Below the pieces are notes generated by a model. That model did not search any database. It was given only the letters and a program-made list of their open reading frames with translations, and had not been told where the DNA came from. The translations under genes and the position numbers were made by a program. A stretch of 64,000 nucleotides of DNA from an uncultured Clostridia bacterium (GTDB lineage: Bacteria > Bacillota > Clostridia > Oscillospirales > Ruminococcaceae): contig CANDVA010000003.1 in the NCBI GenBank assembly GCA_947389015.1, positions 1 to 64,000 on the forward strand. Direction: 5' to 3'. Shown here one piece after another: positions 16,184 to 23,732 of this stretch (the first letter of the stretch is position 1; each line of letters opens with the position of its first letter).

Positions 16184-16249
16184 GATACGTTACCTCCTGT
16201 TAAAATTCGGAAAATCATTCGCGGCAGTGTAAGCCGCCTGTTTTCTCGG

Positions 16250-16753
16250 TCAGAACGGATAGTCGTCGCTGTCCGCGGACGAAAAGTCCGCCGCGGGAGC
16301 GCTCGGAGCGCTGCTTTGCGGCTGCGGTACGGGATTGCTTTGCGGAGCGGAATAACCTCCGCCGTAGCCCGCCGGCTCGTCGGGAATAGGGGGAGCGCCG
16401 TAGCCTCCGCCATATCCTCCGTTTCCGCCGTTCGCCTTTTCGCCCGTAAAGCTGAGCCTGTCGGCAGCTATTTCATACCATGTATTCGGGTTGCCGTTTT
16501 TATCGGTATACTGTCTCGTGGTGAGCTCGCCCTCGACAAGTATCATCTTGCCCTTTGAAAAGAACCTTGTCAGGAATTCCGCCTGCTGTCGCCATGCGAC
16601 GACGTTGAAGAAATCCGACTTTCTCTCCTCGCCCTTCGTCTGAAAACGTCTGTCTACCGCAATGCGGAACGAACAAACGCTTACGCCGCTGGGGGTAGTC
16701 TTGAGCTCAAGATCGTTAACGATGCGACCCATCATAATGACCTTATTATACAT
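16250..16753 (-). CDS. ssb: Single-stranded DNA-binding protein
   Basis: It protects single-stranded DNA and recruits replication and repair partners. The OB fold covers about residues 1-110 (MYNKVIMMGRIVNDLELKTT, VDRRFQTKGEERKSDFFNVV). A Gly/Tyr/Pro-rich linker follows, and the acidic tip DSDDYPF closely matches the DDDIPF-type partner-binding tail. The ATG at 16753 follows GGAGG by the usual distance; an earlier in-frame ATG at 16780 lacks a ribosome binding site and would add nine residues absent from the family. Length is 167 aa, typical. It sits between rpsF and rpsR as in most Firmicutes. Confidence 0.97.
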   Translation of the reverse strand: MYNKVIMMGRIVNDLELKTTPSGVSVCSFRIAVDRRFQTKGEERKSDFFNVVAWRQQAEFLTRFFSKGKMILVEGELTTRQYTDKNGNPNTWYEIAADRLSFTGEKANGGNGGYGGGYGAPPIPDEPAGYGGGYSAPQSNPVPQPQSSAPSAPAADFSSADSDDYPF

Positions 16754-16817
16754 GGAAAAACCTCCGTTCAAACCATTCAATACGCTTCATCTTAATCTTC
16801 TTGCTGCAACCTGTTCA

Positions 16818-17111
16818 TTACTTCGCGAGAACCACTACCGAACGCAGAACGCCGTCGGTAATGTTGATAACGCGCTCGAGCTCTGCGGGGAAATCGGGCT
16901 TGGACTCGAAATTGTAGAGAACGTAGTAACCCTCGCTCTCATAGTTGATCTCGTAAGCCAGCTTTCTCTTGCCCCACTCGTCGATGTTGGTAAGAGTACC
17001 GTTAGCCTTGATAAGCTCCGAGAACTTTTCTGTCAGCGCCTTGATCTGCTCCTCGTCCTTTTTAAGGGAGAAAACGATGACTGCCTCGTACTTTTCACTG
17101 AGCTTTGCCAT
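16818..17111 (-). CDS. rpsF: 30S ribosomal protein S6
   Basis: The 97-aa platform protein forms a heterodimer with S18. Characteristic segments are YEAVIVFSLKKDEEQIKALT, WGKRKLAYEINYESEGYYVL and PAELERVINITDGVLRSVVV. AAGGAGGTG precedes the ATG. It heads the rpsF-ssb-rpsR operon behind a consensus promoter. The untranslated leader of about 80 nt contains a CCCG/CGGG hairpin (about 17139-17160), a place where S6:S18 feedback control is known in other bacteria. Confidence 0.98.
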   Translation of the reverse strand: MAKLSEKYEAVIVFSLKKDEEQIKALTEKFSELIKANGTLTNIDEWGKRKLAYEINYESEGYYVLYNFESKPDFPAELERVINITDGVLRSVVVLAK

Positions 17112-17196
17112 TTATAAGCACCTCCTTATGGATATATATCCCGCAGTTTTTCGTACGGGAAAGGGGTTATCGTCAAAATTAACGATTAACTTAATT

Positions 17197-17225
17197 ATTA
17201 TAGCAGATTTTGGAGAGGTTGTCAA
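17197..17225 (-). promoter_or_regulatory. Promoter of rpsF-ssb-rpsR
   Basis: On the minus strand, TTGACA (17225-17220), a 17-bp spacer and TATAAT (17202-17197): exact consensus. The -35 overlaps the last codons of the upstream carboxypeptidase gene. Confidence 0.9.
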
Positions 17226-18112
17226 GGGCTTTTTGAATTTTTTTCAACGTATTTCCCGTAATATTCCAAGGTGTACGAGTATCTCTCGCTGTCCGAAGAA
17301 CAGCCCGTCACCACCGAAATATATGTTCCGCCGTTGACCTCAAACGCCGCAATAAGGCAGCAGCCCGCCTTCGGAGTGGTTCCCGTTTTCAGCCCGACGG
17401 CGGTTTCACAGTAGAATTCGTCGTCGGGGTCAAGCAGCCTGTTGGAGTTTCTCCATGTAATATTCTCCCCAGACTCGAAGACGACATAGCGCTCCCGCTC
17501 CGATACTATCTCCCGTATCTCCGGAACAGACAGCGCATATTCCGTCAGTATGCGCAGATCGTTTGCGGTGGTGTACTGTCCCGCGCTGTCGCTGCCGTCG
17601 GGAGTGTTGAAACGGCTGTCTTTCATTCCGAGCCTGCCCGCGAATTTGTACATAAGTCCGCAGAAATACTCTATCGCGTCGTGATCCGACATAGCTTCTC
17701 CTCCGATCCGCCTTGCCGTTGACGCTGCCACAGTGTAAGCTGCGTCGTTGCCCGAGACCATAAGCATACCCGTTATGAGGTCATAAAGCGTCAGTCTCTG
17801 CCCCTCCGATATCAGACACACGCTTGAGCCGGACGGCAGCAGCTCCTGCTCCGTGCCCACGGTAAACACCTCGTCGGAGCTTATGTAACACAGCGCGGCG
17901 CAGGCGGTCAGAAGCTTTGTCAGACTTGCGGGAGCAACGCGCGCGTCTGCGTTTTCGCAAAATAATTCCGTTTCGTCTCCGACGCGGAATACGACCGCCG
18001 ACGTTTCGGCCGGCGGTGTTTTCTCCCCGCGAATGTTCGGCAATATTGCGAGCAAGCTTGCGGTAAGTATTACCGGCACGGCATACCGAATCTCCCTGCG
18101 GATCTTTTTCAT
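17222..18112 (-). CDS. D-Ala-D-Ala carboxypeptidase (serine-type, S11)
   Basis: This 296-aa low-molecular-weight penicillin-binding protein trims the terminal D-alanine of peptidoglycan stem peptides outside the membrane. The N terminus is a signal anchor (about 9-26). Catalytic motifs are SxxK (Ser63-Leu-Thr-Lys66), SGN (120-122) and KTG (242-244). It lacks the extra C-terminal PBP5 domain seen in the second enzyme at 21306, so it is a short, single-domain form. The ATG at 18112 follows GGGAGGGG; a longer in-frame start at 18163 has none. A TATAAT lies about 30 bp upstream but without a good -35. It is separated from the upstream permease gene by the structured non-coding region. Confidence 0.9.
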   Translation of the reverse strand: MKKIRREIRYAVPVILTASLLAILPNIRGEKTPPAETSAVVFRVGDETELFCENADARVAPASLTKLLTACAALCYISSDEVFTVGTEQELLPSGSSVCLISEGQRLTLYDLITGMLMVSGNDAAYTVAASTARRIGGEAMSDHDAIEYFCGLMYKFAGRLGMKDSRFNTPDGSDSAGQYTTANDLRILTEYALSVPEIREIVSERERYVVFESGENITWRNSNRLLDPDDEFYCETAVGLKTGTTPKAGCCLIAAFEVNGGTYISVVTGCSSDSERYSYTLEYYGKYVEKNSKSP

Positions 18113-18185
18113 ATTTTCCCCTCCCGTGGTTTTTGTAAATATTATAGCACGGCGGAAAAACATTTTGTTGAAGAACGCCTTGCAT

Positions 18186-18219
18186 TTTTCTTACGATTTT
18201 CTTAAGATTTTCTTATTTT
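18186..18219 (+). repeat. Short 11-bp-period T-rich repeat
   Basis: TTTTCTTAC, GATTTTCTTAA and GATTTTCTTAT follow each other with an 11-base period, one helical turn, just upstream of the carboxypeptidase promoter. Confidence 0.45.
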
Positions 18220-18289
18220 TTCGATTTAAAGCCGAGAATACCATTATGCGCGGAAAACCGCAGCTCATTATGAACCGCGGCAAAAGTTA

Positions 18290-18318
18290 TTGCATCCGTT
18301 AAAACCTTGCAGTAAAAT
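18290..18318 (+). promoter_or_regulatory. Possible promoter into structured non-coding region
   Basis: TTGCAT (18290-18295), a 17-bp spacer and TAAAAT (18313-18318) point into the structured region on the plus strand. A similar promoter (TTGCAT-N17-TATAAT) drives rpsT. Confidence 0.4.
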
Positions 18319-18319
18319 G

Positions 18320-18655
18320 CACTTCTCTCAGTGCTAAACTTTACCCAACATCAAGTAAGCGGCAAAAGGAAACCGCAAAGGCTACCGATCTCGAATCGGC
18401 GGCCTTGCCGTGATTCGGATGTGAGAGTAAGCTCGGACAGAACCCCCTTGCGTAACCGCAGTATACCGCTGCATTTTGGCAAGAAAGCGTCAACGGGTCT
18501 CACCAATCGCGGCACGCCTGTGAACCTCGCACAAACGAGGGGGAAAGTCTTTGCGGATACATTTCACCTCAGCGTTATAAACCCTTCGGGGATCGTCTCG
18601 GTGAGAAGTTTAAAACAAATTGCGCTGACGGCAGTGGGAAAAGCTCCTTGAAAAT
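18320..18655 (+). ncRNA. Candidate large structured RNA, unknown class
   Basis: About 335 bases between convergent-side coding regions carry no credible gene but many complementary segments. They include ACATC/GATGT (18348-18422) enclosing GCGG/CCGC and AAGGC-CCGAT/ATCGG-GCCTT (18378-18406). Others are CTTGC-GCAG/CTGC-GCAAG (18447-18482), CCTCG/CGAGG (18525-18540), TCAGCG/CGCTGA (18568-18628) around a CCC-TTCG-GGG tetraloop, and a long-range TCTCACC/GGTGAGA pair (18497-18606). The cUUCGg loop and a TTGCAT-N17-TAAAAT hexamer pair favour the plus strand. It matches neither RNase P, tmRNA, SRP nor 6S RNA as I know them. Orientation and ends are uncertain. Confidence 0.45.
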
Positions 18656-18661
18656 TGAATA

Positions 18662-19843
18662 TCAATTCGCCCTTAACGCTTCCGCGGGCTTGAGCTTAGC
18701 CGCCTTAGCGGCGGGATACGCGCCGAACACCGCGCCTATCGCCGCCGATGCGACCGCCGAGACCGCCAGCGAACCGACGTTCAAGGCAAACGGCACAGCC
18801 GCGATAAGACACCCGACAAACGAGGCGAGCAGCCCGAACGCGATTCCGGCGGCACTTCCGAGCAAGGTCAGTATAACGCTCTCGGTGAGGAATTCCAGAC
18901 AGATATCGGAGCTTTTGGCGCCGATAGCCTTCTTGATACCGATCTCGCGTGTGCGCTCGCCGACGCTCATCATCATAGTGGTCATCACGGATATCCCCGA
19001 CACCACCAGCGATATTCCCGCGACCAGCGAAAGCGCTGTCGTGACGATATTCAGTATATCGTCCAGTTGCCCTTTCTGCGACAGCAGATTGTTGCATACA
19101 TACCCGTCCGTAAAGCCGTTTCTGCGGTTCAGCTCGTCGGTCACGCGATTGACGATAGCGGTATCGGAATTCATATCGATGAGCTTGACCGCTATCTTGT
19201 CATAGGTAGTCCGCCCGCACAGCCCCTGCATGGTGCTGATCGGTATATACATAAACCCTGGCATAATATTCGTGAGCATACCCTGCAGCGACGACAGCCC
19301 CGACTGCGCTACCCCGATGATCTCAAAGTTATGGTACTTCCCCCCGAGGAACATCGAAAGAGTTTTCCCGACGACGTTGCTTCTTCCGTAGCTCGCCAAA
19401 GCGAACTGCTCGTCGATAACGCAAACATTGGAGCGCGCGGCGGTATCCGAGTTGTTTATCAGCCGTCCGTGCTTTGCCTCAAGCGATATAAGCTTGTCGG
19501 CAGATTTGTCAACGCCCCAGACGTAGCAATCCAGACGGCGGTTTATCATTTTCGCTTCGGTAACGCTCGCCATAAGCGGCATGACGTCGCTCACCCCGTC
19601 GATATTTCGGACGGCTGAAACGTCGTTGTCGGTGAGCGTCACGGAGACGGAATTTTTCGCTGATTGGATAAGCAGCGTATCAACGCCCATAGTTACGAGC
19701 GTTTTGCTTACCTCCGAGGTGCCGACTGCGCCGACTGTTGATATCAGCACTACGGAAAACACCCCCACGGCGATCCCCGCCATTGTAAGCAGCGAGCGCG
19801 TCCTGCTCCTGAATATGTTTACAAGTAATCTGGTAATCGTCAT
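18662..19843 (-). CDS. MacB/FtsX-type ABC transporter permease
   Basis: This 393-aa membrane protein has one N-terminal helix (LLTMAGIAVGVFSVVLISTV, about 17-37), a large extracytoplasmic domain (about 45-260) and three C-terminal helices (ALSLVAGISLVVSGISVMTT onward). That is the MacB core plus FtsX topology. It ends with the typical AAKLKPAEALRAN tail. AGAGG precedes the ATG. It lies 9 bp downstream of a MacA-like adaptor and is clearly in one operon with it. No ATP-binding subunit is present in the operon, so the partner ATPase must come from elsewhere in the genome. Such systems export peptides, toxins or lipoproteins, or drive mechanotransmission; the substrate here is unknown. Confidence 0.9.
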   Translation of the reverse strand: MTITRLLVNIFRSRTRSLLTMAGIAVGVFSVVLISTVGAVGTSEVSKTLVTMGVDTLLIQSAKNSVSVTLTDNDVSAVRNIDGVSDVMPLMASVTEAKMINRRLDCYVWGVDKSADKLISLEAKHGRLINNSDTAARSNVCVIDEQFALASYGRSNVVGKTLSMFLGGKYHNFEIIGVAQSGLSSLQGMLTNIMPGFMYIPISTMQGLCGRTTYDKIAVKLIDMNSDTAIVNRVTDELNRRNGFTDGYVCNNLLSQKGQLDDILNIVTTALSLVAGISLVVSGISVMTTMMMSVGERTREIGIKKAIGAKSSDICLEFLTESVILTLLGSAAGIAFGLLASFVGCLIAAVPFALNVGSLAVSAVASAAIGAVFGAYPAAKAAKLKPAEALRAN

Positions 19844-19852
19844 TTTGACCTC

Positions 19853-20797
19853 TTAACTTTCGGCAACTCTTATATAGCTTCTGTCGGCGATCTCCTGCGG
19901 ATCCTGAAAGATAACGTCGCTCGCGGAAACGCCTTTTCTGATCTCCGTACCGTCCGCAAATTCCGCGCCCGTAAAAACGTCGCGGCGGACGGCCTTTCCG
20001 TTTTCGTATACGTAAACGTACTCGCCCGTATCGTCCTGCGCTATCGCGGAGTATGGCAGAACGCAGATGCTTCTCGGCTCGGAGAGCTGGATTTCGACTT
20101 CCGCGGACAGTCCCGATTTAAGACGTTCGTCGGGAACGTCGGGAGTTACCGTAACGTCGACGACCGTTTCAAGTACGGCGCCGTTATACTGGCTCCGAGC
20201 GGCTTGCGAGATCGCCGAGACCGTGCCGAAAAACACCTCGTCGGGATAAGCCGCGAGATAGAACCGCACGTTCTGCCCGACCTCGACTTTCGCGATATCG
20301 AGCTCGCTTATCGCCGCCGTCACCGCAAGCTCTTCGGTCTGCGCGACGGTTGCGACGCTGTATCCGCTTTGCACCGCCTGTCCGCTGTTCGCGGCGGAGA
20401 TGACCCGTCCCGAGCAGTCGGAGGTGATCTTCTCGGGCAGAAGCGCGACAGCCGTCGACAGATTAGTAGCCGAGATCGCCAGCGCGGAGACCTGACCCAG
20501 GCTTTCGATAAGCGCGGCGGAGGAATCCCTGTCGATAGTCGCGACAGTATCTCCGACCTCCACTATATCGCCCTCCCGCACGAGCAGCTTTTCGATCACC
20601 AGCGGCAGGGAGGAGGTGATCTCGTGCTGTCCGAGGTAGGTCAGCTCACCCGTTCCCGCCACACATTCGTTGTAATCCCGTATGCTCGCCCTGATCGTTT
20701 CGGAGACGGGCGTTGCGCTCTCGACCGCGCGGGGAACCGCCCCGACGACTACCGCCAGAATTGTTCCTATCCCCAGCACCGCGACTGTTTTTTTCAT
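19853..20797 (-). CDS. HlyD/MacA-family adaptor protein
   Basis: The 314-aa periplasmic-adaptor-like protein is anchored by an N-terminal helix (VAVLGIGTILAVVVGAV). It has the biotinyl-lipoyl half-motifs (VEVGDTVATIDRD and SGQAVQSGYSVATV). The coiled-coil hairpin between them is very short (about 30 residues), as in Gram-positive versions. A beta-barrel (VGQNVRFYLAAYPDEVFFGT) and membrane-proximal domain (YVYVYENGKAVRRDVFTGAE) follow. AAAGGATTG precedes the ATG. It pairs with the MacB-like permease directly downstream. The gene is divergent from dacF across the hairpin array. Confidence 0.88.
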   Translation of the reverse strand: MKKTVAVLGIGTILAVVVGAVPRAVESATPVSETIRASIRDYNECVAGTGELTYLGQHEITSSLPLVIEKLLVREGDIVEVGDTVATIDRDSSAALIESLGQVSALAISATNLSTAVALLPEKITSDCSGRVISAANSGQAVQSGYSVATVAQTEELAVTAAISELDIAKVEVGQNVRFYLAAYPDEVFFGTVSAISQAARSQYNGAVLETVVDVTVTPDVPDERLKSGLSAEVEIQLSEPRSICVLPYSAIAQDDTGEYVYVYENGKAVRRDVFTGAEFADGTEIRKGVSASDVIFQDPQEIADRSYIRVAES

Positions 20798-20944
20798 CTA
20801 TATCAATCCTTTCGTAATTCGTAACAAATATATTGTTGCGGTATTGAGGGAAAATATTCCGCGAGAGGAGGGAAAATTTTTAGGTATTTTGCAGTGTAAA
20901 ATCACAATTTAGCGCAGAAACGCTATGACCAAAAAATTGGGATT

Positions 20945-21151
20945 CCAAAGGGACTGGTCCCTTTGGCGGGATGCAAGGGCAGAGCCCTTGCCGGGTTCGG
21001 GCAGAGCCCGAAATGCCGCGTAGCGGCAAAAACAAAAAAGCGCTAAAAGGGCTTGGGGAAAAACAAGAGTTTTTCCCCAAATCGGTGATTTTGCCTGTTG
21101 GCAAAATCACCGATAAATCACTTTTTTCTGCCGGTGGCAGAAAAAAGTGAT
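20945..21151. repeat. Array of seven consecutive perfect hairpins
   Basis: Seven self-complementary units follow almost without spacers: 20945-20966 (10-bp stem), 20973-20991 (8 bp), 20998-21010 (5 bp, loop AGA), 21014-21028 (TGCCGC/GCGGCA), 21053-21080 (12 bp), 21081-21114 (15 bp) and 21117-21151 (16 bp, ATCACTTTTTTCTGCC with loop GGT). The units differ in sequence, so this is not a CRISPR or simple tandem repeat. Loops are 2-4 nt and stems lengthen from the third unit to the last. It lies in the 508-bp space between the divergent adaptor gene and dacF, with no coding frame of its own. The last units could act as terminators only weakly, since T-runs are internal. Confidence 0.85.
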
Positions 21152-21305
21152 CCACGCTCCGATCAACACCCTGCTGATATAAATTCTGATTTACTATTAT
21201 TTAAAACGGATTTACGCTGCATGGACTTTTTACATATTTTTCCTTAGAGAATAGCACGACAGCTTTTGGAAAAACTAAATTTCAATAACGTCTAAGGAGA
21301 TTTTT

Positions 21306-22442
21306 ATGAAAAAGCTTGTATGTATTTTATCGTGCTTTACATTATGGGCGGCGGCGTTTCTTCTGCCGTCAGAGACGGTGTACGCGGCTTCGGCAAAGGC
21401 GGAGATACTCGTTGAAGCGGAGACGGGGCAGGTGCTGTTTTCACAGAACTGCGACAAAAAGCTGCCCATGGCTTCGATAACCAAAACCATGTCGCTGCTT
21501 ATCTGCGCGGAGGAGATCGAGGCGGGAAAGCTCGCGCTCGAGGACAAGATAAAGGCAAGCTCCTACGCCTCAAGCGCGGAGGGCTCGGTTATCTGGCTGA
21601 ACGCCGGCGAGGAGATGACTGCCGCGGAGCTGCTCGAGGCGGTGATAGTAAGCTCGGCGAACGACGCGTGTATCGCTCTCGCCGAGCATATTTCGGGAAG
21701 CGAGGAGGCGTTTGTCAAGCGTATGAACGAGCGTGCCAAGGAGCTCGGAATGACCGATACGCGTTACGCGAATTGCGTAGGCTATGACGATAATCTGCAC
21801 TATTCGACAGCGCGCGATATCGCGGTAGTCACCGCCGAGCTTATGAAGCACGAGGTGTTCCGCGGCTGGATGCTGACGTGGCTTGACTATCTGCGCGGCG
21901 GTGAAACTCAGTTGGTCAATACCAACAAGCTTATCCGCACCTACAACGGTATCCTAGGCGGTAAAACGGGTACGACCGACAACGCGGGCTGCTGTCTGAC
22001 GGTGTGTGCGGAACGCGGCGATATGCGGCTGGTCGCGGTAACGCTGGGCTGCGCGGACGACGACGAGCGCTTTTCCACGGCAAAGGAGCTGCTGGATTAC
22101 GGGTTCGGCGGGTTTGAAAAATTCACTCCCGAGACCGATTACACTAAGATAAAGCCGATCAAGGTAACGCACGGAACCGAACAGGAGATCGATCCCGTTA
22201 TCAAGACACAGGGTGGGGAATGCGTTATCAAAAAAGGACGCTCCGCCGACGTTAAGTACGAGTACACGTTCGTCGAGCAGTGCGAGGCTCCCGTTGAGGT
22301 CGGACAGTTCCTCGGCGAATATCTGGTAACATTGGACGGCGCGGAGGTGTTCCGTTCGGAAATAATCGCGACCAAGGAAATACCGAGAATGAACTTCTGG
22401 AAATGCTTGTGGCTGATAGTTTCGGAAATGACTTCGTTCTGA
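21306..22442 (+). CDS. dacF: D-Ala-D-Ala carboxypeptidase, DacF/PBP5-like
   Basis: This secreted DD-carboxypeptidase of 378 aa has a signal peptide ending near AYA (about 1-28). Catalytic motifs are SxxK (Ser57-Ile-Thr-Lys60), SxN (Ser117-Ala-Asn119) and KTG (220-222). A C-terminal PBP5-type beta domain follows (about 275-355), and a C-terminal helix (MNFWKCLWLIVSEMTSF) probably serves as amphipathic membrane anchor. CTAAGGAG precedes the ATG. In spore formers DacF homologues adjust cortex or vegetative cross-linking; the neighbouring spore protease gene makes a sporulation link attractive, but no forespore promoter is evident. Confidence 0.9.
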   Translation: MKKLVCILSCFTLWAAAFLLPSETVYAASAKAEILVEAETGQVLFSQNCDKKLPMASITKTMSLLICAEEIEAGKLALEDKIKASSYASSAEGSVIWLNAGEEMTAAELLEAVIVSSANDACIALAEHISGSEEAFVKRMNERAKELGMTDTRYANCVGYDDNLHYSTARDIAVVTAELMKHEVFRGWMLTWLDYLRGGETQLVNTNKLIRTYNGILGGKTGTTDNAGCCLTVCAERGDMRLVAVTLGCADDDERFSTAKELLDYGFGGFEKFTPETDYTKIKPIKVTHGTEQEIDPVIKTQGGECVIKKGRSADVKYEYTFVEQCEAPVEVGQFLGEYLVTLDGAEVFRSEIIATKEIPRMNFWKCLWLIVSEMTSF

Positions 22443-22473
22443 TAAAATCGTATCTGCCCATATTTTAAATGTA

Positions 22474-23205
22474 TTACTTCGCAAGCGAACCGATCCCTCC
22501 TCCGATCACCTCCGCCCACATCTTAACTACGGCGTCGACGTCTCCCGTGGTGACCAAGAAGGCTTTGTCCTCCAATTTGCCCGTTAAGGAGGACAGCGCG
22601 GTGACGGTCGGCACGCCCACAGCCGCGATCGGCATACCCAATCTGCCGCGCGACAGCTCTTCGCGGGCTTCGGCTGTTCCGCCGCCCGGGATTATCCCCG
22701 CGTCGCTGATCTGCACTGTTTTTCCGATATAGCGCGGATCGTGACAGGCAAGCGCGTCAACGGCGATCACGCAGTCCGCGTTCAGCTCGCGGGCAGCTGC
22801 CTTGATGAGCCGCGCGGTATCGAGACCTGTTTTTACGGCGACGTCGGTCTCGATAGCCGAAAGCGAGTATCGCCGCCCGTTCCGCGCCGTTATAGCCCGC
22901 ACGGTCGCCGCGCCGAGGCTGTCCTGCGTTATATCGGGATTGCCGAGCCCCGCCGCGAACAGCCGTCCGCGCGGCGGTATCACCTGCATGAGCGCGCGGC
23001 AGAACAGCGCGGTCATTCCCGCTGCCGACGGCTCGCCCTCGAGCGTTATATAACGCCCCGCGCGTTTTCCGACGCGCGCTGCCGCGGCGGACGTTATCCG
23101 CACGTCGGTGATCTTAACGTCTCCGATAGTCCTTGTCACCGCGCGAATGCCGTCCTTTCGCGTGAGTATTTCCGCCGCTTCAAAGGCAAGTCCGCTGTTA
23201 TCCAT
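22474..23205 (-). CDS. gpr: GPR-family spore protease, short form
   Basis: GPR degrades small acid-soluble spore proteins during germination. Family signatures are RYITLEGEP, AAGLGNPDITQDSLGAATV, CVIAVDALACHDPRYIGKTV, QISDAGIIPGGGTAEAREEL and GMPIAAVGVPTVTALSSL. The two aspartates corresponding to the catalytic pair of the Bacillus enzyme (in PDITQD and VIAVDAL) are present. At 243 aa it is far shorter than Bacillus GPR (about 370 aa) because it stops soon after the GVPTV segment and has a reduced propeptide (the usual RTDLA is SGLA). The ATG at 23205 follows AGGGAGAG. It is convergent with dacF (31 bp apart). It indicates a spore-forming lineage; whether the short form is active is open. Confidence 0.85.
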   Translation of the reverse strand: MDNSGLAFEAAEILTRKDGIRAVTRTIGDVKITDVRITSAAAARVGKRAGRYITLEGEPSAAGMTALFCRALMQVIPPRGRLFAAGLGNPDITQDSLGAATVRAITARNGRRYSLSAIETDVAVKTGLDTARLIKAAARELNADCVIAVDALACHDPRYIGKTVQISDAGIIPGGGTAEAREELSRGRLGMPIAAVGVPTVTALSSLTGKLEDKAFLVTTGDVDAVVKMWAEVIGGGIGSLAK

Positions 23206-23247
23206 AACCGAATTCTCTCCCTGCAATAAAAAATTTTCAAAAACCCC

Positions 23248-23276
23248 TTGCATTTTGTTGACCTATGTGCTATAAT
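23248..23276 (+). promoter_or_regulatory. Promoter of rpsT
   Basis: TTGCAT (23248-23253), a 17-bp spacer and TATAAT (23271-23276), leaving a leader of about 140 nt before the S20 start. Confidence 0.75.
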
Positions 23277-23419
23277 TAAATGTACTATGAGAAAAAATAA
23301 ATCGAAATCACAATAAAATGTAATTCTGTGGGGATATTTTTGGTGAATATAAATAAATCTTGCCCGAAATATCCCGCAAAATACCGACTTTCGATTAAAA
23401 ACATACGGAGGTGAAAATA

Positions 23420-23659
23420 ATGCCGAATATAAAGTCTGCCAAGAAGAGAGTTCTCATCTCTGAGGCGAGAACCGAAGCTAACAAGAGCGCAAAGTCCGCA
23501 CTCAGGACCTCGATCAAAAAGGCTCGTGCAGAGGGCGCCGACGCGGCTGCTATCAAGGCTGCAAGCATTAGCGTTGACAAGGCTGCGGGCAAGGGTCTTA
23601 TTCACAAGAATAAGGCGGCTCGTCTGAAGTCTCAGCTTGCCAAGAAGGCTAACGCATAA
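23420..23659 (+). CDS. rpsT: 30S ribosomal protein S20
   Basis: This 79-aa basic, helical protein binds 16S rRNA. It starts MPNIKSAKKRVLISEARTEA and ends HKNKAARLKSQLAKKANA, typical for the family. The ATG at 23420 has GGAGGTG seven bases upstream. The gene has its own promoter and a terminator right after it, so it is monocistronic. Confidence 0.97.
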   Translation: MPNIKSAKKRVLISEARTEANKSAKSALRTSIKKARAEGADAAAIKAASISVDKAAGKGLIHKNKAARLKSQLAKKANA

Positions 23660-23673
23660 TCGCAAGGTTTCCG

Positions 23674-23707
23674 CCCGCAGACATCATGGTTTGCGGGTGA
23701 TTTTTTA
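23674..23707 (+). terminator. Terminator of rpsT
   Basis: CCCGCA/TGCGGG with a 12-nt loop is followed by TGATTTTTT. Confidence 0.75.
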
Positions 23708-23732
23708 CATTGACAAGAAAGGGGAAAACATC

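Noticed and set aside
18355-18425. c-di-GMP-I riboswitch in the structured region
   Set aside because: CCGCAAAGGCTA is only similar to the GACGCAAAGC core; the second conserved half is not found, and no gene of suitable orientation follows.
18331-18651. 106-codon open frame in the structured region
   Set aside because: It has no ribosome binding site, a GTG start inside a hairpin and Arg/Ser-rich composition typical of translated structured RNA.
18320-18655. Reading the structured region as RNase P RNA
   Set aside because: ACAGAACCC and GGGGGAAAGTC pieces resemble conserved P RNA segments but occur in the wrong order, and the remaining conserved regions are missing.
20945-21151. CRISPR array
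   Set aside because: Units are palindromes of different sequence and length with no constant repeat, spacers or cas genes.
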